DNA of 64,000 bases from NCBI RefSeq assembly GCF_027857615.1, contig NZ_JAQIFT010000029.1, forward strand, positions 1 to 64,000, read 5' to 3'. The stretch comes from Holtiella tumoricola (GTDB lineage Bacteria; Bacillota; Clostridia; Lachnospirales; Cellulosilyticaceae). The notes under the pieces were generated by a model. It saw nothing but the letters and a program-made list of their open reading frames with translations. It was not told the origin of the DNA and ran no database searches. Positions 1 through 7,972 of this stretch are shown piece by piece; the first letter of the stretch is position 1; every line of letters starts with the position of its first letter. The translations under genes were made by a program, and so were the position numbers.

Positions 1-50
1 ATACCTCTTTTATCTATTTAATATAGATTAATTAATCCTATGATAGCTTC

Positions 51-1316
51 TTAATTTTCTTCTAAGTGTTCAAAGAAGTGTTTATTATGAAGATGTGTAA
101 TATCACAATAAATAGGAAGACCATTTTTGTAGCCTACTAAAGTTTCGCCTTCGATTAAAGGACGAAGATATGTAAGCATGTCTTCTGTTACATCATTACC
201 TGCTTCATTAATCCAAGATCTTGGAATAATTCTTTCCTTATTAGCAATATCTTCAATGGCATGAGGAACAATCTCAACTTGGTATGGTGCATCACTTATA
301 CGGTTATAGCACATCATACTTGCTGTTAGTCCATCTATAGCAGCTTGTACAGCAGCTTTACCAATGAGAACACTCTCATCGATATCTGTTTTAGAAGCCA
401 CATGGGCCGCACAACGTTGTGTCACATTAAGCTCTACAGAACGTACTTTACAACCAAGTTGGTCTTTTAAGTAATTTTCAAGTGTTTTCCCAGCACCACA
501 AAGTTGTTTATGACCAAAGGCATCTACGCTTGTTCCAGTTGCTGAAATATAGTTACCTTCTGCATCTTTAATACCTTCAGATACAGCTACAATAATATTT
601 TTGCGTTCTTTTTGAACACGTTTTATATCTTCTACAAATTGTTCAAGAGAAAAAGCTGCTTCAGGTAAATAAATAAGGTCAGGTGCACAAGAATATGTTG
701 TACGAGCCAGTGCAGCACTTGCAGTTAACCAGCCAGCATTACGGCCCATAATTTCAATAATAGTTACAGATGGAATATTATAAATATAAGTATCATGTGC
801 AATTTCGAGCATTGTAGTAGCAACGAATTTTGCAGCACTACCAAAACCAGGTGTGTGATCAGTCATTGGTAAGTCATTATCAATAGTTTTTGGAATACCA
901 ACGATACGAATAGGGAAATTTTTCAATTTAGCATAAGAAGAGAGTTTAACAACGGTATCCATAGAGTCATTACCGCCAATGTAAAATACAGTTGTAATAT
1001 TGTGAGTAGTAAAGAACTTAAATAGTATTTCATAAACCTCAGGAGCAACTTCATAATGAGGTAATTTAAAACGACAGGAGCCTAAAAACATAGAAGGCGT
1101 AATAGAAAGAGTATCAAGAGATTCTTGGGTCGTAAAAGTTTCCGATAAATTGAGATACTTGCCTTGAAGTAAGCCTTCAATACCATTAACCATCCCATAT
1201 ACCGAGTTATAGTTCTCCGATTCTAATATACCTTGTAAAACGCCACTTAAAGAAGCATTTATAGCAACAGTAGGGCCTCCGGATTGCCCAACAATACAGT
1301 TTCCGCGAGTTAGCAT
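51..1316 (-). CDS. pfp: Pyrophosphate-dependent 6-phosphofructokinase
   Basis: Phosphorylates fructose 6-phosphate in cytosolic glycolysis. The 421-residue protein has the family N-terminus GQSGGPT, the phosphoryl-donor loop GGNDSMD and the catalytic motif PKTIDNDLP. An Asp after GGN and a Lys before TIDND are the residues that mark PPi-using rather than ATP-using enzymes (ATP types have GGDGS and PGTIDND). An upstream in-frame ATG would add ten residues. I prefer the internal ATG at 1316 because AAGGAGGA lies about 7 bases before it and the shorter form begins at the usual family position. It is transcribed leftward, divergent from the hemerythrin-like gene, from a good promoter at 1371-1399. 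Donor specificity is inferred from the two residues only. Confidence 0.93.
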   Translation of the reverse strand: MLTRGNCIVGQSGGPTVAINASLSGVLQGILESENYNSVYGMVNGIEGLLQGKYLNLSETFTTQESLDTLSITPSMFLGSCRFKLPHYEVAPEVYEILFKFFTTHNITTVFYIGGNDSMDTVVKLSSYAKLKNFPIRIVGIPKTIDNDLPMTDHTPGFGSAAKFVATTMLEIAHDTYIYNIPSVTIIEIMGRNAGWLTASAALARTTYSCAPDLIYLPEAAFSLEQFVEDIKRVQKERKNIIVAVSEGIKDAEGNYISATGTSVDAFGHKQLCGAGKTLENYLKDQLGCKVRSVELNVTQRCAAHVASKTDIDESVLIGKAAVQAAIDGLTASMMCYNRISDAPYQVEIVPHAIEDIANKERIIPRSWINEAGNDVTEDMLTYLRPLIEGETLVGYKNGLPIYCDITHLHNKHFFEHLEEN

Positions 1317-1370
1317 GCAAAGATCCTCCTTAGAAATATCAGTCATTCATTCATTTAAGCATACCTATTC

Positions 1371-1399
1371 ATAATACTAAAAAGCGGACAGATTGACAA
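1371..1399 (-). promoter_or_regulatory. Sigma-A type promoter for the phosphofructokinase gene
   Basis: Read on the minus strand, TTGTCA is followed after 17 bases by TATTAT, about 55 bases before the chosen start codon. Confidence 0.6.
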
Positions 1400-1483
1400 G
1401 AGTAAGCAAGTTTCAATCTTTAAGTTTAAAAAACCTAAAAATTTGGCAATAATGTTGATACATTATAAAAACGAGGTGCTAAT

Positions 1484-1921
1484 ATGGATACTATGGAGAT
1501 TATTCAGAAAGAACATTTAACGATTAAGAGTATTTTGAGACAGATGAAAAGTGAGCTCGTTTCTCTAGTACAAGATCAAAGGGTAGACAAGGTAATGTGG
1601 TCTATTTGTCTAGCTTTTGTTAAAGAAAATATAATAGGCTTTCATCATCTTAGAGAACGTGAACTTATTATGAACTACAGGTTAGGTGGGAATTACGAAC
1701 AGTATGAGGAACTGATGAATAGTATAAACGAAAGGCATGAGCTCATAGCTTGTCACTATGAGAGATTAGTAGAATTTTGGAATTACTATCAAAATGGTCA
1801 TACACTTGCTAGATATAATGTCATGGAAGAAGGCGAAAGTCTTATCCTTTTAATGGAGATTAGTATGACTATGGAAGAAAAACTTTTTGACTTGACAAGA
1901 AAAGAATGTATAGTACAATAA
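1484..1921 (+). CDS. Hemerythrin-like (HHE) domain protein
   Basis: A 145-residue all-helical protein. The spacing of EH near residue 10, HHLRERE around 54-60 and RHELIACHYERL around 84-95 resembles the four-helix hemerythrin HHE fold, which binds a di-iron centre and senses or carries O2/NO or iron. The fourth helix (about 115-140) lacks an obvious His ligand, so metal binding may be altered or lost. GAGGTG precedes the ATG at a normal distance. It sits alone between the phosphofructokinase gene and the phenylalanine T-box, in the direction of pheS. The fold call is moderate and the function is unknown; it could be a general four-helix cytosolic regulator. Confidence 0.55.
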   Translation: MDTMEIIQKEHLTIKSILRQMKSELVSLVQDQRVDKVMWSICLAFVKENIIGFHHLRERELIMNYRLGGNYEQYEELMNSINERHELIACHYERLVEFWNYYQNGHTLARYNVMEEGESLILLMEISMTMEEKLFDLTRKECIVQ

Positions 1922-1939
1922 TTGATATAATAATATGAA

Positions 1940-2200
1940 ATGCTAGGAAAATGCAAAGTAGCTTTTTTAGAACCATAAAGAGAGAAGGTGTCACCGGCTG
2001 TAAGCACCTTTTGGCCCTGTAGAAAAGTGAATTTCACATTGGAGCAGTACTTTTGAATCCTTTTCATCTAGATTGAAAGAAGTAGGAAGTATCGGTTGCG
2101 CGTTATAGCTATTAAAGTGTTTATACTTAGTATAAAAATTTGGGTGGTACCGCGGAGTCAAGCTTCGTCCCTTTTCGGAGGGATGGAGCTTTTTTTATTT
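1940..2200 (+). promoter_or_regulatory. T-box leader riboswitch for pheS (Phe)
   Basis: The conserved T-box sequence TGGGTGGTACCGCG lies at 2141-2154 and is followed at once by a terminator (2160-2199). Upstream there is about 200 bases of folded leader with a candidate specifier codon TTC (Phe) at 2033-2035, flanked by a purine as usual. Uncharged tRNA-Phe should pair with the specifier and with the T-box bulge, stabilise the antiterminator and allow pheS transcription. The match between specifier and downstream gene supports the call. Confidence 0.9.
2160..2199 (+). terminator. T-box-controlled terminator
   Basis: AAGCTTCGTCCC (2160-2171) pairs with GGGATGGAGCTT (2180-2191), allowing G-U pairs, followed by a T run. 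Its 5' arm follows the T-box directly, as needed for a mutually exclusive antiterminator. Confidence 0.9.
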
Positions 2201-2246
2201 CTAAAATTATAAAAGTAAGTTTAAAGTCCAGAAAGGAGTAAGAAAA

Positions 2247-3266
2247 GTGAAAGAAAAATTAGAGCAAATTCAACAAGTTGCATTAAGTGCAATACAAAGT
2301 GCAAGTGATCTTAAAGTATTAGAAGACTTAAGAGTACAATACTTAGGTAAAAAAGGTGAGCTTACAGCTGTTCTTAGAGGAATGAAAGATTTAACAGCAG
2401 AAGAAAGACCAGTAGTAGGTCAAATGGCAAATGAGGTGCGTGAAGCATTAGAAACAGCCTTATCTGATAAAAAGGTAGCTCTTGAAAGCGAAGCTGTAAA
2501 TCAAAAACTTAAAGAAGAAGTTATTGATATCACAATGCCAGGTAAAAAAATGAACAAAGGACATATGCATCCACTTCATAAAACACTTGAAGCATTAGAA
2601 AACATCTTTATGGGAATGGGATATGAAATTGTAGATGGTCGTGAAGTTGAAACAGCTTACTACAACTTTGATGCCCTTAACTTAAGAGAAGAACATCCAG
2701 CTCGTGATGAACAAGATACATTCTACTTTACAAATAACTTAGTACTTCGTACAGCTACATCACCAGTACAAGTACACACAATGGAAGAACAAGCACTTCC
2801 TATTCGTATGATTGCTCCAGGACGTGTATACCGTTCTGACGAGTCAGACGCAACACATTCACCAGTATTCCACCAAATTGAAGGTCTTGTAATCGATGAA
2901 AATATTACATTTGGTGACCTTAAAGGGGTACTTGCTGAGTTTGCTAAGAAATTCTTCGGAGATAAAGTACAAGTTAAATTCAGACCTCACTACTTCCCAT
3001 TCACAGAGCCAAGTGCTGAAGTAGACGTAAGCTGTGTAATGTGTGGTGGTAAAGGCTGTAACGTATGTAAAGGTTCTGGCTGGATTGAAATCTTAGGATG
3101 TGGTATGGTTCATCCAAAAGTACTTGAAATGGCTGGTATCGACTCAACTAAATACCAAGGATTCGCATTTGGTATGGGTGTAGAACGTTTAACAATGCTT
3201 AAATACGATATTAACGATTTAAGATTATTCTACGAAAATGATGTGAGATTCTTATCACAGTTCTAG
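2247..3266 (+). CDS. pheS: Phenylalanine--tRNA ligase alpha subunit
   Basis: Catalytic subunit of the cytosolic alpha2-beta2 enzyme that charges tRNA-Phe. At 339 residues it has the usual length. An N-terminal coiled coil (about 1-90) is followed by a class II core with the family sequence DEQDTFYF and the C-terminal GFAFGMGVERLTML (motif 3). A CVMCGGKGCNVCKGSG segment (about 265-280) carries closely spaced cysteines, as in many clostridial PheS. The start is GTG at 2247 with GAAAGGAG upstream. Control is by the preceding T-box. pheT normally follows directly, but here it is 508 bases away. Confidence 0.97.
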   Translation: MKEKLEQIQQVALSAIQSASDLKVLEDLRVQYLGKKGELTAVLRGMKDLTAEERPVVGQMANEVREALETALSDKKVALESEAVNQKLKEEVIDITMPGKKMNKGHMHPLHKTLEALENIFMGMGYEIVDGREVETAYYNFDALNLREEHPARDEQDTFYFTNNLVLRTATSPVQVHTMEEQALPIRMIAPGRVYRSDESDATHSPVFHQIEGLVIDENITFGDLKGVLAEFAKKFFGDKVQVKFRPHYFPFTEPSAEVDVSCVMCGGKGCNVCKGSGWIEILGCGMVHPKVLEMAGIDSTKYQGFAFGMGVERLTMLKYDINDLRLFYENDVRFLSQF

Positions 3267-3774
3267 GGAAGAGAGAATGTGGGAAGACGGTGGCTATAGA
3301 GAGTTTGAGTATTCCATATGCTCCTTCCGCATTTTAAGAGCTGCTATTTCATTATAAATAAGATAACGCCACAAACTCGCTAACGCTCAAACAGTGTGGC
3401 TAAAACCATCTTATTTATAATTCATGCATCTCTACAAATGCTCCAGAGGCATATTTCATGCTTCAACCTCTAGACATCCACCTTGCCAAACATCCATAGG
3501 TTTCCTAGGAACTTTGATAAGGAACGGAAAGTAAAGGGTGGATTTGGTGACTGCATGGAGTTTGAATACTCAATGTAAACACTCTAGCTAAACTTCTAGA
3601 AGTGGCCTAGATACTTTTCACTTCATTATTACGAGTACTGGTAAGCTCCTTAGATCCTGAGAGGGATAAAGGGGGAGAAACAGAAACATCTGTGATAGAT
3701 TATAACGATAATGTGGTTCGATTAAATAAGATAAAAGTATATAAAGATGATAGATAAGAAAGGAAGTTGGAAAA
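3267..3774 (+). other. 508-bp noncoding insert between pheS and pheT
   Basis: No credible ORF. It contains a nested palindrome (3351-3421), the near-direct repeats GAGTTTGAGTATTC (3301-3314) and GAGTTTGAATACTC near 3558-3571, and several short stems. It resembles the mobile intergenic palindromic repeats seen in clostridial genomes. No transposase is present, so any MITE-like origin is inferred. No internal terminator with a T run is evident, so read-through from pheS to pheT is possible. Confidence 0.5.
3351..3421. repeat. Nested palindromic element (cruciform-capable)
   Basis: The 14-base arms ATTATAAATAAGAT (3351-3364) and ATCTTATTTATAAT (3408-3421) are perfect reverse complements. Inside them GCCACA (3368-3373) pairs with TGTGGC (3395-3400) around a loop containing CTCGCTAACGCTC. 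Confidence 0.75.
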
Positions 3775-6165
3775 ATGAACGTACCTATGTCTTGGTTAAA
3801 ACAATATGTAGATATTGATGTAGATATAAATACTTATATAGATGCAATGACAATGTCTGGCTCTAAAGTTGAAACAGTTGAAGTGAGTGGAGAAGAGATT
3901 ACTAAAGTTGTTGCAGGTAAAATTGTTGAAACAACTCAACATCCAGATGCAGATAAACTTCGTGTAATGAAAGTGGATATCGGTGGAAGTGAACTTCTTC
4001 AAATCGTTACAGCTGCAACGAATGTAAATACAGGGGATGTTGTTCCTGTATCACTTGATGGTGCAACACTTCATGGTGGTCTTAAAATTAAAACAGGTAA
4101 ACTTCGTGGTGTAGAATCACAAGGAATGTTCTGTTCAGTAGAAGAACTTGGCTTTGCTGCAAGTGACTTCGAAGATGCACCAGAAGATGGTGTATATATC
4201 TTCCATGAGCCAATTGAATTAGGTTCAGATGTAAAACCTTTCTTTGGTCTTGGCGAAGAAGTAGTAGAATATGAGATTACATCAAATAGACCAGATTGTT
4301 TCAGTATTTTAGGGATTGCGAGAGAAGCAGCTGCAACTTTCAAAAAGCCTTTTAAATACCCAGAAATCAAAGTTGAAGAAGTTGCAGGCAATGCAGCTGA
4401 CATGGCAAAAGTAACAATTGAAAATGAAGCACTTTGCCCAAGATACGCAGCACGTATTATCAAAAATGTAAAAGTAGGTCCATCACCAAAATGGTTAAAA
4501 GACCGTCTTTTATCAGCAGGTCTTAGACCTATTAACAACATTGTAGATATTACAAACTACATGCTTCTTGAATTTGGTCAACCAATGCATGCTTTCGACT
4601 ACGACAAACTTAAAGGTCACCATGTTATCGTACGTAATGCAAAAGACGGAGAAAAAATGGTTACTTTATTCGGTGATGAAGTAGAACTTGATAACACAAT
4701 GCTTGTTATTGCAGACGAAGAAAAACCAGTAGCAATCGCAGGTGTTATGGGTGGAGAAGATACAAAAGTAACAGAAGAAACAACTACAATTCTTTTTGAA
4801 TGTGCTAACTTCAATGGATACAATGTACGTCAAACTTCTAAAAAACTTGGTATTAGCAGTGACTCATCTAAAAAATACGTTAAAGGTCTTGATCCAAACA
4901 ACATTACAGATGCAGTAGACCGTGCAGCACAACTTATCAATATGACAGGTGCTGGTGAAGTTGTATCTGGCGTTATTGATGTATATCCAGTAAAACGTGA
5001 AAAACTTACAATTTCATATGATTTACAATGGATCAATAATTACCTTGGAACAAAAGTAACTGAAGAAGAAATGAAAGCTTACTTCGAAAGTCTTGAGTTT
5101 GAAGTGAACACAGAAGCAAAAACAGTTACACTTCCAACATTCAGACCAGACATTACAATGATGGCTGACCTTGCAGAAGAAGTTGCTAGACTTTATGGCT
5201 ATGATAAAATCGAAGTAACACTTGAAAGAGGTACACCAACAGTTGGACACAAAAACTTTGAACAAGAAACAGTAACAGAAATTCGTCATCTTATGAGTAG
5301 ATACGGCGTACATGGTGCTGTAACTTATACATTCGAAAGTCCAAAAGTATTTGATAAACTTTGCATTCCAGCTGATAGCCCACTTAGAAATGTATTAACG
5401 ATTACAAACCCACTAGGTGAAGATTTCAGTATCATGCGTACAACTACTTTAAATGGTATCTTAAATTCACTTTCTATTAACTATAACCGTAGAAATGAAA
5501 CAGCTATGCTTTACGAAGTAGGCAAAATCTTTGAAAAAGTAGAAGGACAAGAACTTCCAAATGAGATCAAAAAACTTACTGTAGGTATGTACGGCAAAGA
5601 TGTAGACTTCTACACACTTAAAGGTCTTGTAGAATCTTTAATGGAAGACCTTCATGTTCAAAAAGTAGAACTTGAAAGAAATACAGAGTTAGTATTCATG
5701 CACCCAGGTCGTACAGCGAACCTTTTAATCGGTGGTAAAGTTTGCGGTTACTTCGGTGAAATTCACCCACAAGTAGCTAAAAACTACGGTTTAGAAGCTA
5801 AAACTTATGTAGCAGAGCTTGACCTTGCTATGATTCTTAATAGTATAGAAAAGGCACGTAGCTTCTCTCCACTTCCCAAATATCCAGCAACAACAAGAGA
5901 TATTGCTATGCTTGTAAGCGCAGATGTACTTGTTGGTGATATTGAAAAAGTTATTAGACAAAGAGCTGGTAAACTCCTTGAAAGCTGTGAACTCTTCGAC
6001 GTTTATCAAGGTAAACAAATTGAAGAAGGTCACAAATCAGTAGCATACAAACTTGTATTTAGAGCAGCAGACCATACACTTACAGATGAAGAAATTCAAA
6101 AATCTATGAAGAAGATTTTAAATGGTCTTGAGATGGTTATTGGAGCAAAATTAAGAGAACAATAA
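3775..6165 (+). CDS. pheT: Phenylalanine--tRNA ligase beta subunit
   Basis: Structural and editing subunit of the PheST synthetase, 796 residues (typical). Domains in order are an EMAP-II-like tRNA-binding fold (about 39-150), the B3/B4 editing region (about 200-370), B5 (about 400-475), the inactive synthetase-like core, and a C-terminal anticodon-binding FDX-ACB domain (about 703-795). The ATG at 3775 has GGAAG upstream. It is separated from pheS by an unusual 508-bp insert but has the same orientation. A strong hairpin terminator follows. Confidence 0.97.
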   Translation: MNVPMSWLKQYVDIDVDINTYIDAMTMSGSKVETVEVSGEEITKVVAGKIVETTQHPDADKLRVMKVDIGGSELLQIVTAATNVNTGDVVPVSLDGATLHGGLKIKTGKLRGVESQGMFCSVEELGFAASDFEDAPEDGVYIFHEPIELGSDVKPFFGLGEEVVEYEITSNRPDCFSILGIAREAAATFKKPFKYPEIKVEEVAGNAADMAKVTIENEALCPRYAARIIKNVKVGPSPKWLKDRLLSAGLRPINNIVDITNYMLLEFGQPMHAFDYDKLKGHHVIVRNAKDGEKMVTLFGDEVELDNTMLVIADEEKPVAIAGVMGGEDTKVTEETTTILFECANFNGYNVRQTSKKLGISSDSSKKYVKGLDPNNITDAVDRAAQLINMTGAGEVVSGVIDVYPVKREKLTISYDLQWINNYLGTKVTEEEMKAYFESLEFEVNTEAKTVTLPTFRPDITMMADLAEEVARLYGYDKIEVTLERGTPTVGHKNFEQETVTEIRHLMSRYGVHGAVTYTFESPKVFDKLCIPADSPLRNVLTITNPLGEDFSIMRTTTLNGILNSLSINYNRRNETAMLYEVGKIFEKVEGQELPNEIKKLTVGMYGKDVDFYTLKGLVESLMEDLHVQKVELERNTELVFMHPGRTANLLIGGKVCGYFGEIHPQVAKNYGLEAKTYVAELDLAMILNSIEKARSFSPLPKYPATTRDIAMLVSADVLVGDIEKVIRQRAGKLLESCELFDVYQGKQIEEGHKSVAYKLVFRAADHTLTDEEIQKSMKKILNGLEMVIGAKLREQ

Positions 6166-6195
6166 GATACAGATTGTAGGAATCATAATAAGACA

Positions 6196-6239
6196 AATAA
6201 TAGGAGGTACTGAGATTCATTTCAGTACCTCCTATTATT
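6196..6239. terminator. Strong hairpin after pheT
   Basis: An 18-bp perfect stem: 6196-6213 pairs with 6222-6239 (core GGAGGTACTGA / TCAGTACCTCC) around an 8-base loop. The T tract is weak and interrupted. Confidence 0.75.
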
Positions 6240-6530
6240 ATTTAGATACAAAATCAACAGGTAGATTTAAGTTAGCTTTTTGATTGTGGTAAAACTTATA
6301 TGATGTCTATCCCAAGGCTTATTATCCAAACTGCTGGGTTATGGGTGTAGTACTTTGAGGTAGACTTTGTCGATGAAGAAGTAGCTGTAGATGGGGCTTT
6401 ACAAGTAATTGAAATAAGTGAAAGCTATAATATAAAGAGTATACAAAATAGTGCTTAAAATAGAGGGGATATTTTAAAGAACTTTGAGAAATAAAAGAGA
6501 TAAAAATATAAAAATTATATATTTTGTATA
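6240..6530. other. Noncoding stretch with a possible decayed ORF
   Basis: There is no complete gene. A short open stretch at about 6357-6458 reads EVDFVDEEVAVDGALQV and on to a stop, preceded by an in-frame stop at 6348 and by another frame ending GVVL. This may be a frameshifted remnant of a larger protein that I cannot identify. Confidence 0.3.
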
Positions 6531-6559
6531 TTGTAAAATAATCAGAAAAGTTATATACT
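6531..6559 (+). promoter_or_regulatory. Promoter of the large noncoding RNA
   Basis: TTGTAA (6531-6536), 17 bases, then TATACT (6554-6559). It predicts a transcript starting near 6566 in a region without ORFs. Confidence 0.65.
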
Positions 6560-6565
6560 TAATGT

Positions 6566-7062
6566 ATCAAGAGACATGCAGTATAAAGTAACCCTAATAT
6601 AAAAGTATGGTGCGTTGGTATTCTAGATGCCCAACCTACTATACCACTAAGAAAGAAGTCATAACTTTTGCCTCCCCTCCCAAAAGGCAAACTTGTTTCT
6701 TAGGCATCCCCATTTTGGAGGTGACACCAAGATGATGGATGAGAAGGATAAGGATTCAATCTCATAATGGAATCAATAATACATATTGTATAAATGTTGG
6801 ATGGAACTAAGACAGTACCTCTTATGTGTTACAAGTGGCCAGACGATTAAAAGTGTAAAGTCATTGCGACCTCTTGCACCGGCAGGGATACCAGGCGCTT
6901 TAGTAAGGACGAGAATCGGCTAGACGGGAACCAGAATAACTCCTTATACAGACACCCTATTGATGAAGTTGTATAATAAGAGTCCAATAAAACATGTCAC
7001 CTATAAAGCTAGCTTAAGTTTGCCCATGATTTTGGAGGGGAGGCAACTTAGGCTAGCTTTTG
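6566..7062 (+). ncRNA. Large structured noncoding RNA, ROOL/GOLLD-like
   Basis: About 500 bases with a good promoter, no ORF and higher GC than its surroundings. Two hairpins are clear. The first (TTTGCC near 6668, closing at GGCAAA near 6686) exposes TCCCCTCCC. The second, at the 3' end (7005-7024 with 7042-7060, core AAAGCTAGC / GCTAGCTTT), exposes TTTTGGAGGGG. These loops are complementary over about 15 bases (6670-6685 with 7030-7044), so a long-range kissing or pseudoknot contact is likely. Size, complexity and position beside a tRNA remnant recall the ROOL and GOLLD classes known from Firmicutes, phages and tRNA neighbourhoods. Class membership is inferred and unverified. Confidence 0.6.
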
Positions 7063-7134
7063 TTGCGTTGTGAGATCTTAAGCCTATTAGGCATATAATA
7101 AGGGTTTTATAATTACTTAAATTTTAAGGGAGGG

Positions 7135-7155
7135 AAAGGCTTTGTGGCCTTTTTT
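7135..7155 (+). terminator. Intrinsic terminator downstream of the large RNA
   Basis: AAAGGC (7135-7140), loop TTTGTG, GCCTTT (7147-7152), then a continuing T run. Confidence 0.7.
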
Positions 7156-7160
7156 CAGTT

Positions 7161-7198
7161 AGTCGTCGTCATTATGGTATTAAAAGGACGACTTTTTT
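7161..7198 (+). repeat. GTCGTC hairpin repeat, copy 1, with T run
   Basis: AGTCGTC (7161-7167) pairs with GACGACT (7187-7193), followed by a T run, so it can act as a terminator. The unit TAGTCGTCG...TTA...AAA.GGACG recurs in diverged form at 7441-7476, on the other side of the tRNA fragment. Confidence 0.55.
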
Positions 7199-7265
7199 AT
7201 GTATAGAATTAATGATAGTAAACATTATTATAATAAAGAATATTTTTGGATAGCTAAAAAAATGA

Positions 7266-7327
7266 TGTGCGGGATAAGCTACGGTTTCCTAAACCGTGCG
7301 TCGTAGGTTCGAATCCTATCAGGTGCA
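7266..7327 (+). pseudogene. Truncated tRNA-Arg(CCT), 3' portion only
   Basis: The anticodon arm ACGGT-TTCCTAA-ACCGT gives anticodon CCT at 7288-7290. It is followed by the variable loop, an intact T arm (GTAGG TTCGAAT CCTAT) and the 3' acceptor strand CAGGTGC plus discriminator A. The matching 5' acceptor strand (GCACCTG) and the D-stem are missing; only a GGATAAGCTAC piece resembling the D-loop edge remains. A 3' fragment like this is what integration into a tRNA gene leaves at the far end of an element. A terminator follows, as after a real tRNA gene. Confidence 0.75.
7283..7302 (+). repeat. att-like 20-bp direct repeat, left copy
   Basis: GGTTTCCTAAACCGTGCGTC covers the anticodon loop of the tRNA-Arg fragment and is repeated exactly at 12010-12029. 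It is a candidate attachment-site core. Confidence 0.65.
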
Positions 7328-7333
7328 ATAAAT

Positions 7334-7378
7334 AAAGCCTTACAATTACTTGGTTTTCAAAGATTGTGAGGCTTTTTT
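7334..7378 (+). terminator. Terminator after the tRNA-Arg fragment
   Basis: AAAGCCTTACAAT (7334-7346) pairs with ATTGTGAGGCTTT (7363-7375), followed by T residues. Confidence 0.85.
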
Positions 7379-7701
7379 GTTGTATATTGAATTGTCAATG
7401 CAATTTTAGTTAGTAGTAAGTAATATTGTCATTTTTCAAGTAGTCGTCGCCGTTACGACGTCAAATGGACGTCGTAGAGAAAGTATAAGTATCCTGTAGC
7501 CCAATAAGCATAGGATAAACTTAGCAAATGTTGAGTGTGGAGACATAAATAATCTAATAATAACTTATAATTCGAGATTATAAGAGTTTTAAATCTATGA
7601 TGAAGAAAGTGGAACGTATATAAATATTTTTTTCTAAAGATTATAATTTAAAAAAATAAATGAAACTTAATATAAAAGGATAAGTTGAAAAAAATAATAT
7701 A
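7379..7701. other. Noncoding stretch at the left end of the island
   Basis: AT-rich with no gene. It holds the second GTCGTC hairpin unit (7441-7476) and a short dyad CTTATAAT (7564-7571) / ATTATAAG (7577-7584) of unknown role. Confidence 0.5.
7441..7476. repeat. GTCGTC hairpin repeat, copy 2
   Basis: A diverged copy of 7161-7195. Here TACGACGTC and GACGTCGTA form a perfect 9-bp stem around a short loop. It has no T run, so it is not a plain terminator. Confidence 0.5.
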
Positions 7702-7890
7702 CTATGGTTTAATTACTTTAGTATCATTTAGTTCGGAAGCGTTTGTTTTATTATAAAGCTCAATTAAAGAATCTAATTTAGTTAACTTCGTTTTGTAATA
7801 TGGGCAATTTATGTCGGCATAATCTGTGCAATCCATACAGCAATCAAAGAAACCAAAATTCATACAAAAAGTAGGTTTGTGCTCACACAT
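7702..7890 (-). CDS. Small cysteine-rich protein of unknown function
   Basis: I do not recognise this 62-residue protein. It begins MCEHKPTFCMNFGFFDCC and has seven cysteines in the first 30 residues (Cys2, 9, 17, 18, 21 and 29 among them), which suggests a zinc or Fe-S site. The rest is a polar helix (about 33-55). AAAGGAG lies 6 bases before the ATG, which supports a real gene. It is divergent from the HD-domain gene across only 82 bases, so the two may share a control region and it may regulate the HD-STAND pair. That role is inferred from position only. Confidence 0.6.
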   Translation of the reverse strand: MCEHKPTFCMNFGFFDCCMDCTDYADINCPYYKTKLTKLDSLIELYNKTNASELNDTKVIKP

Positions 7891-7972
7891 AATAAGCTCC
7901 TTTAGCTATTTATTAAAGAGTATGCACAAGAAAGTATTAAATATTACAGATAACAGATAAGAAAGGGTTAAA

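Noticed and set aside
1798..2067. 89-codon leftward ORF over the T-box leader
   Set aside because: It overlaps the end of the hemerythrin-like gene and the structured T-box on the other strand, has no ribosome site and resembles nothing.
6357..6458. Short ORF before the large RNA promoter
   Set aside because: Only 33 codons, no start codon or ribosome site, and a stop in frame just upstream; noted only as a possible relic.
7250..7327. Complete functional tRNA gene
   Set aside because: The 5' acceptor strand and D stem are absent, so only the 3' part can fold.
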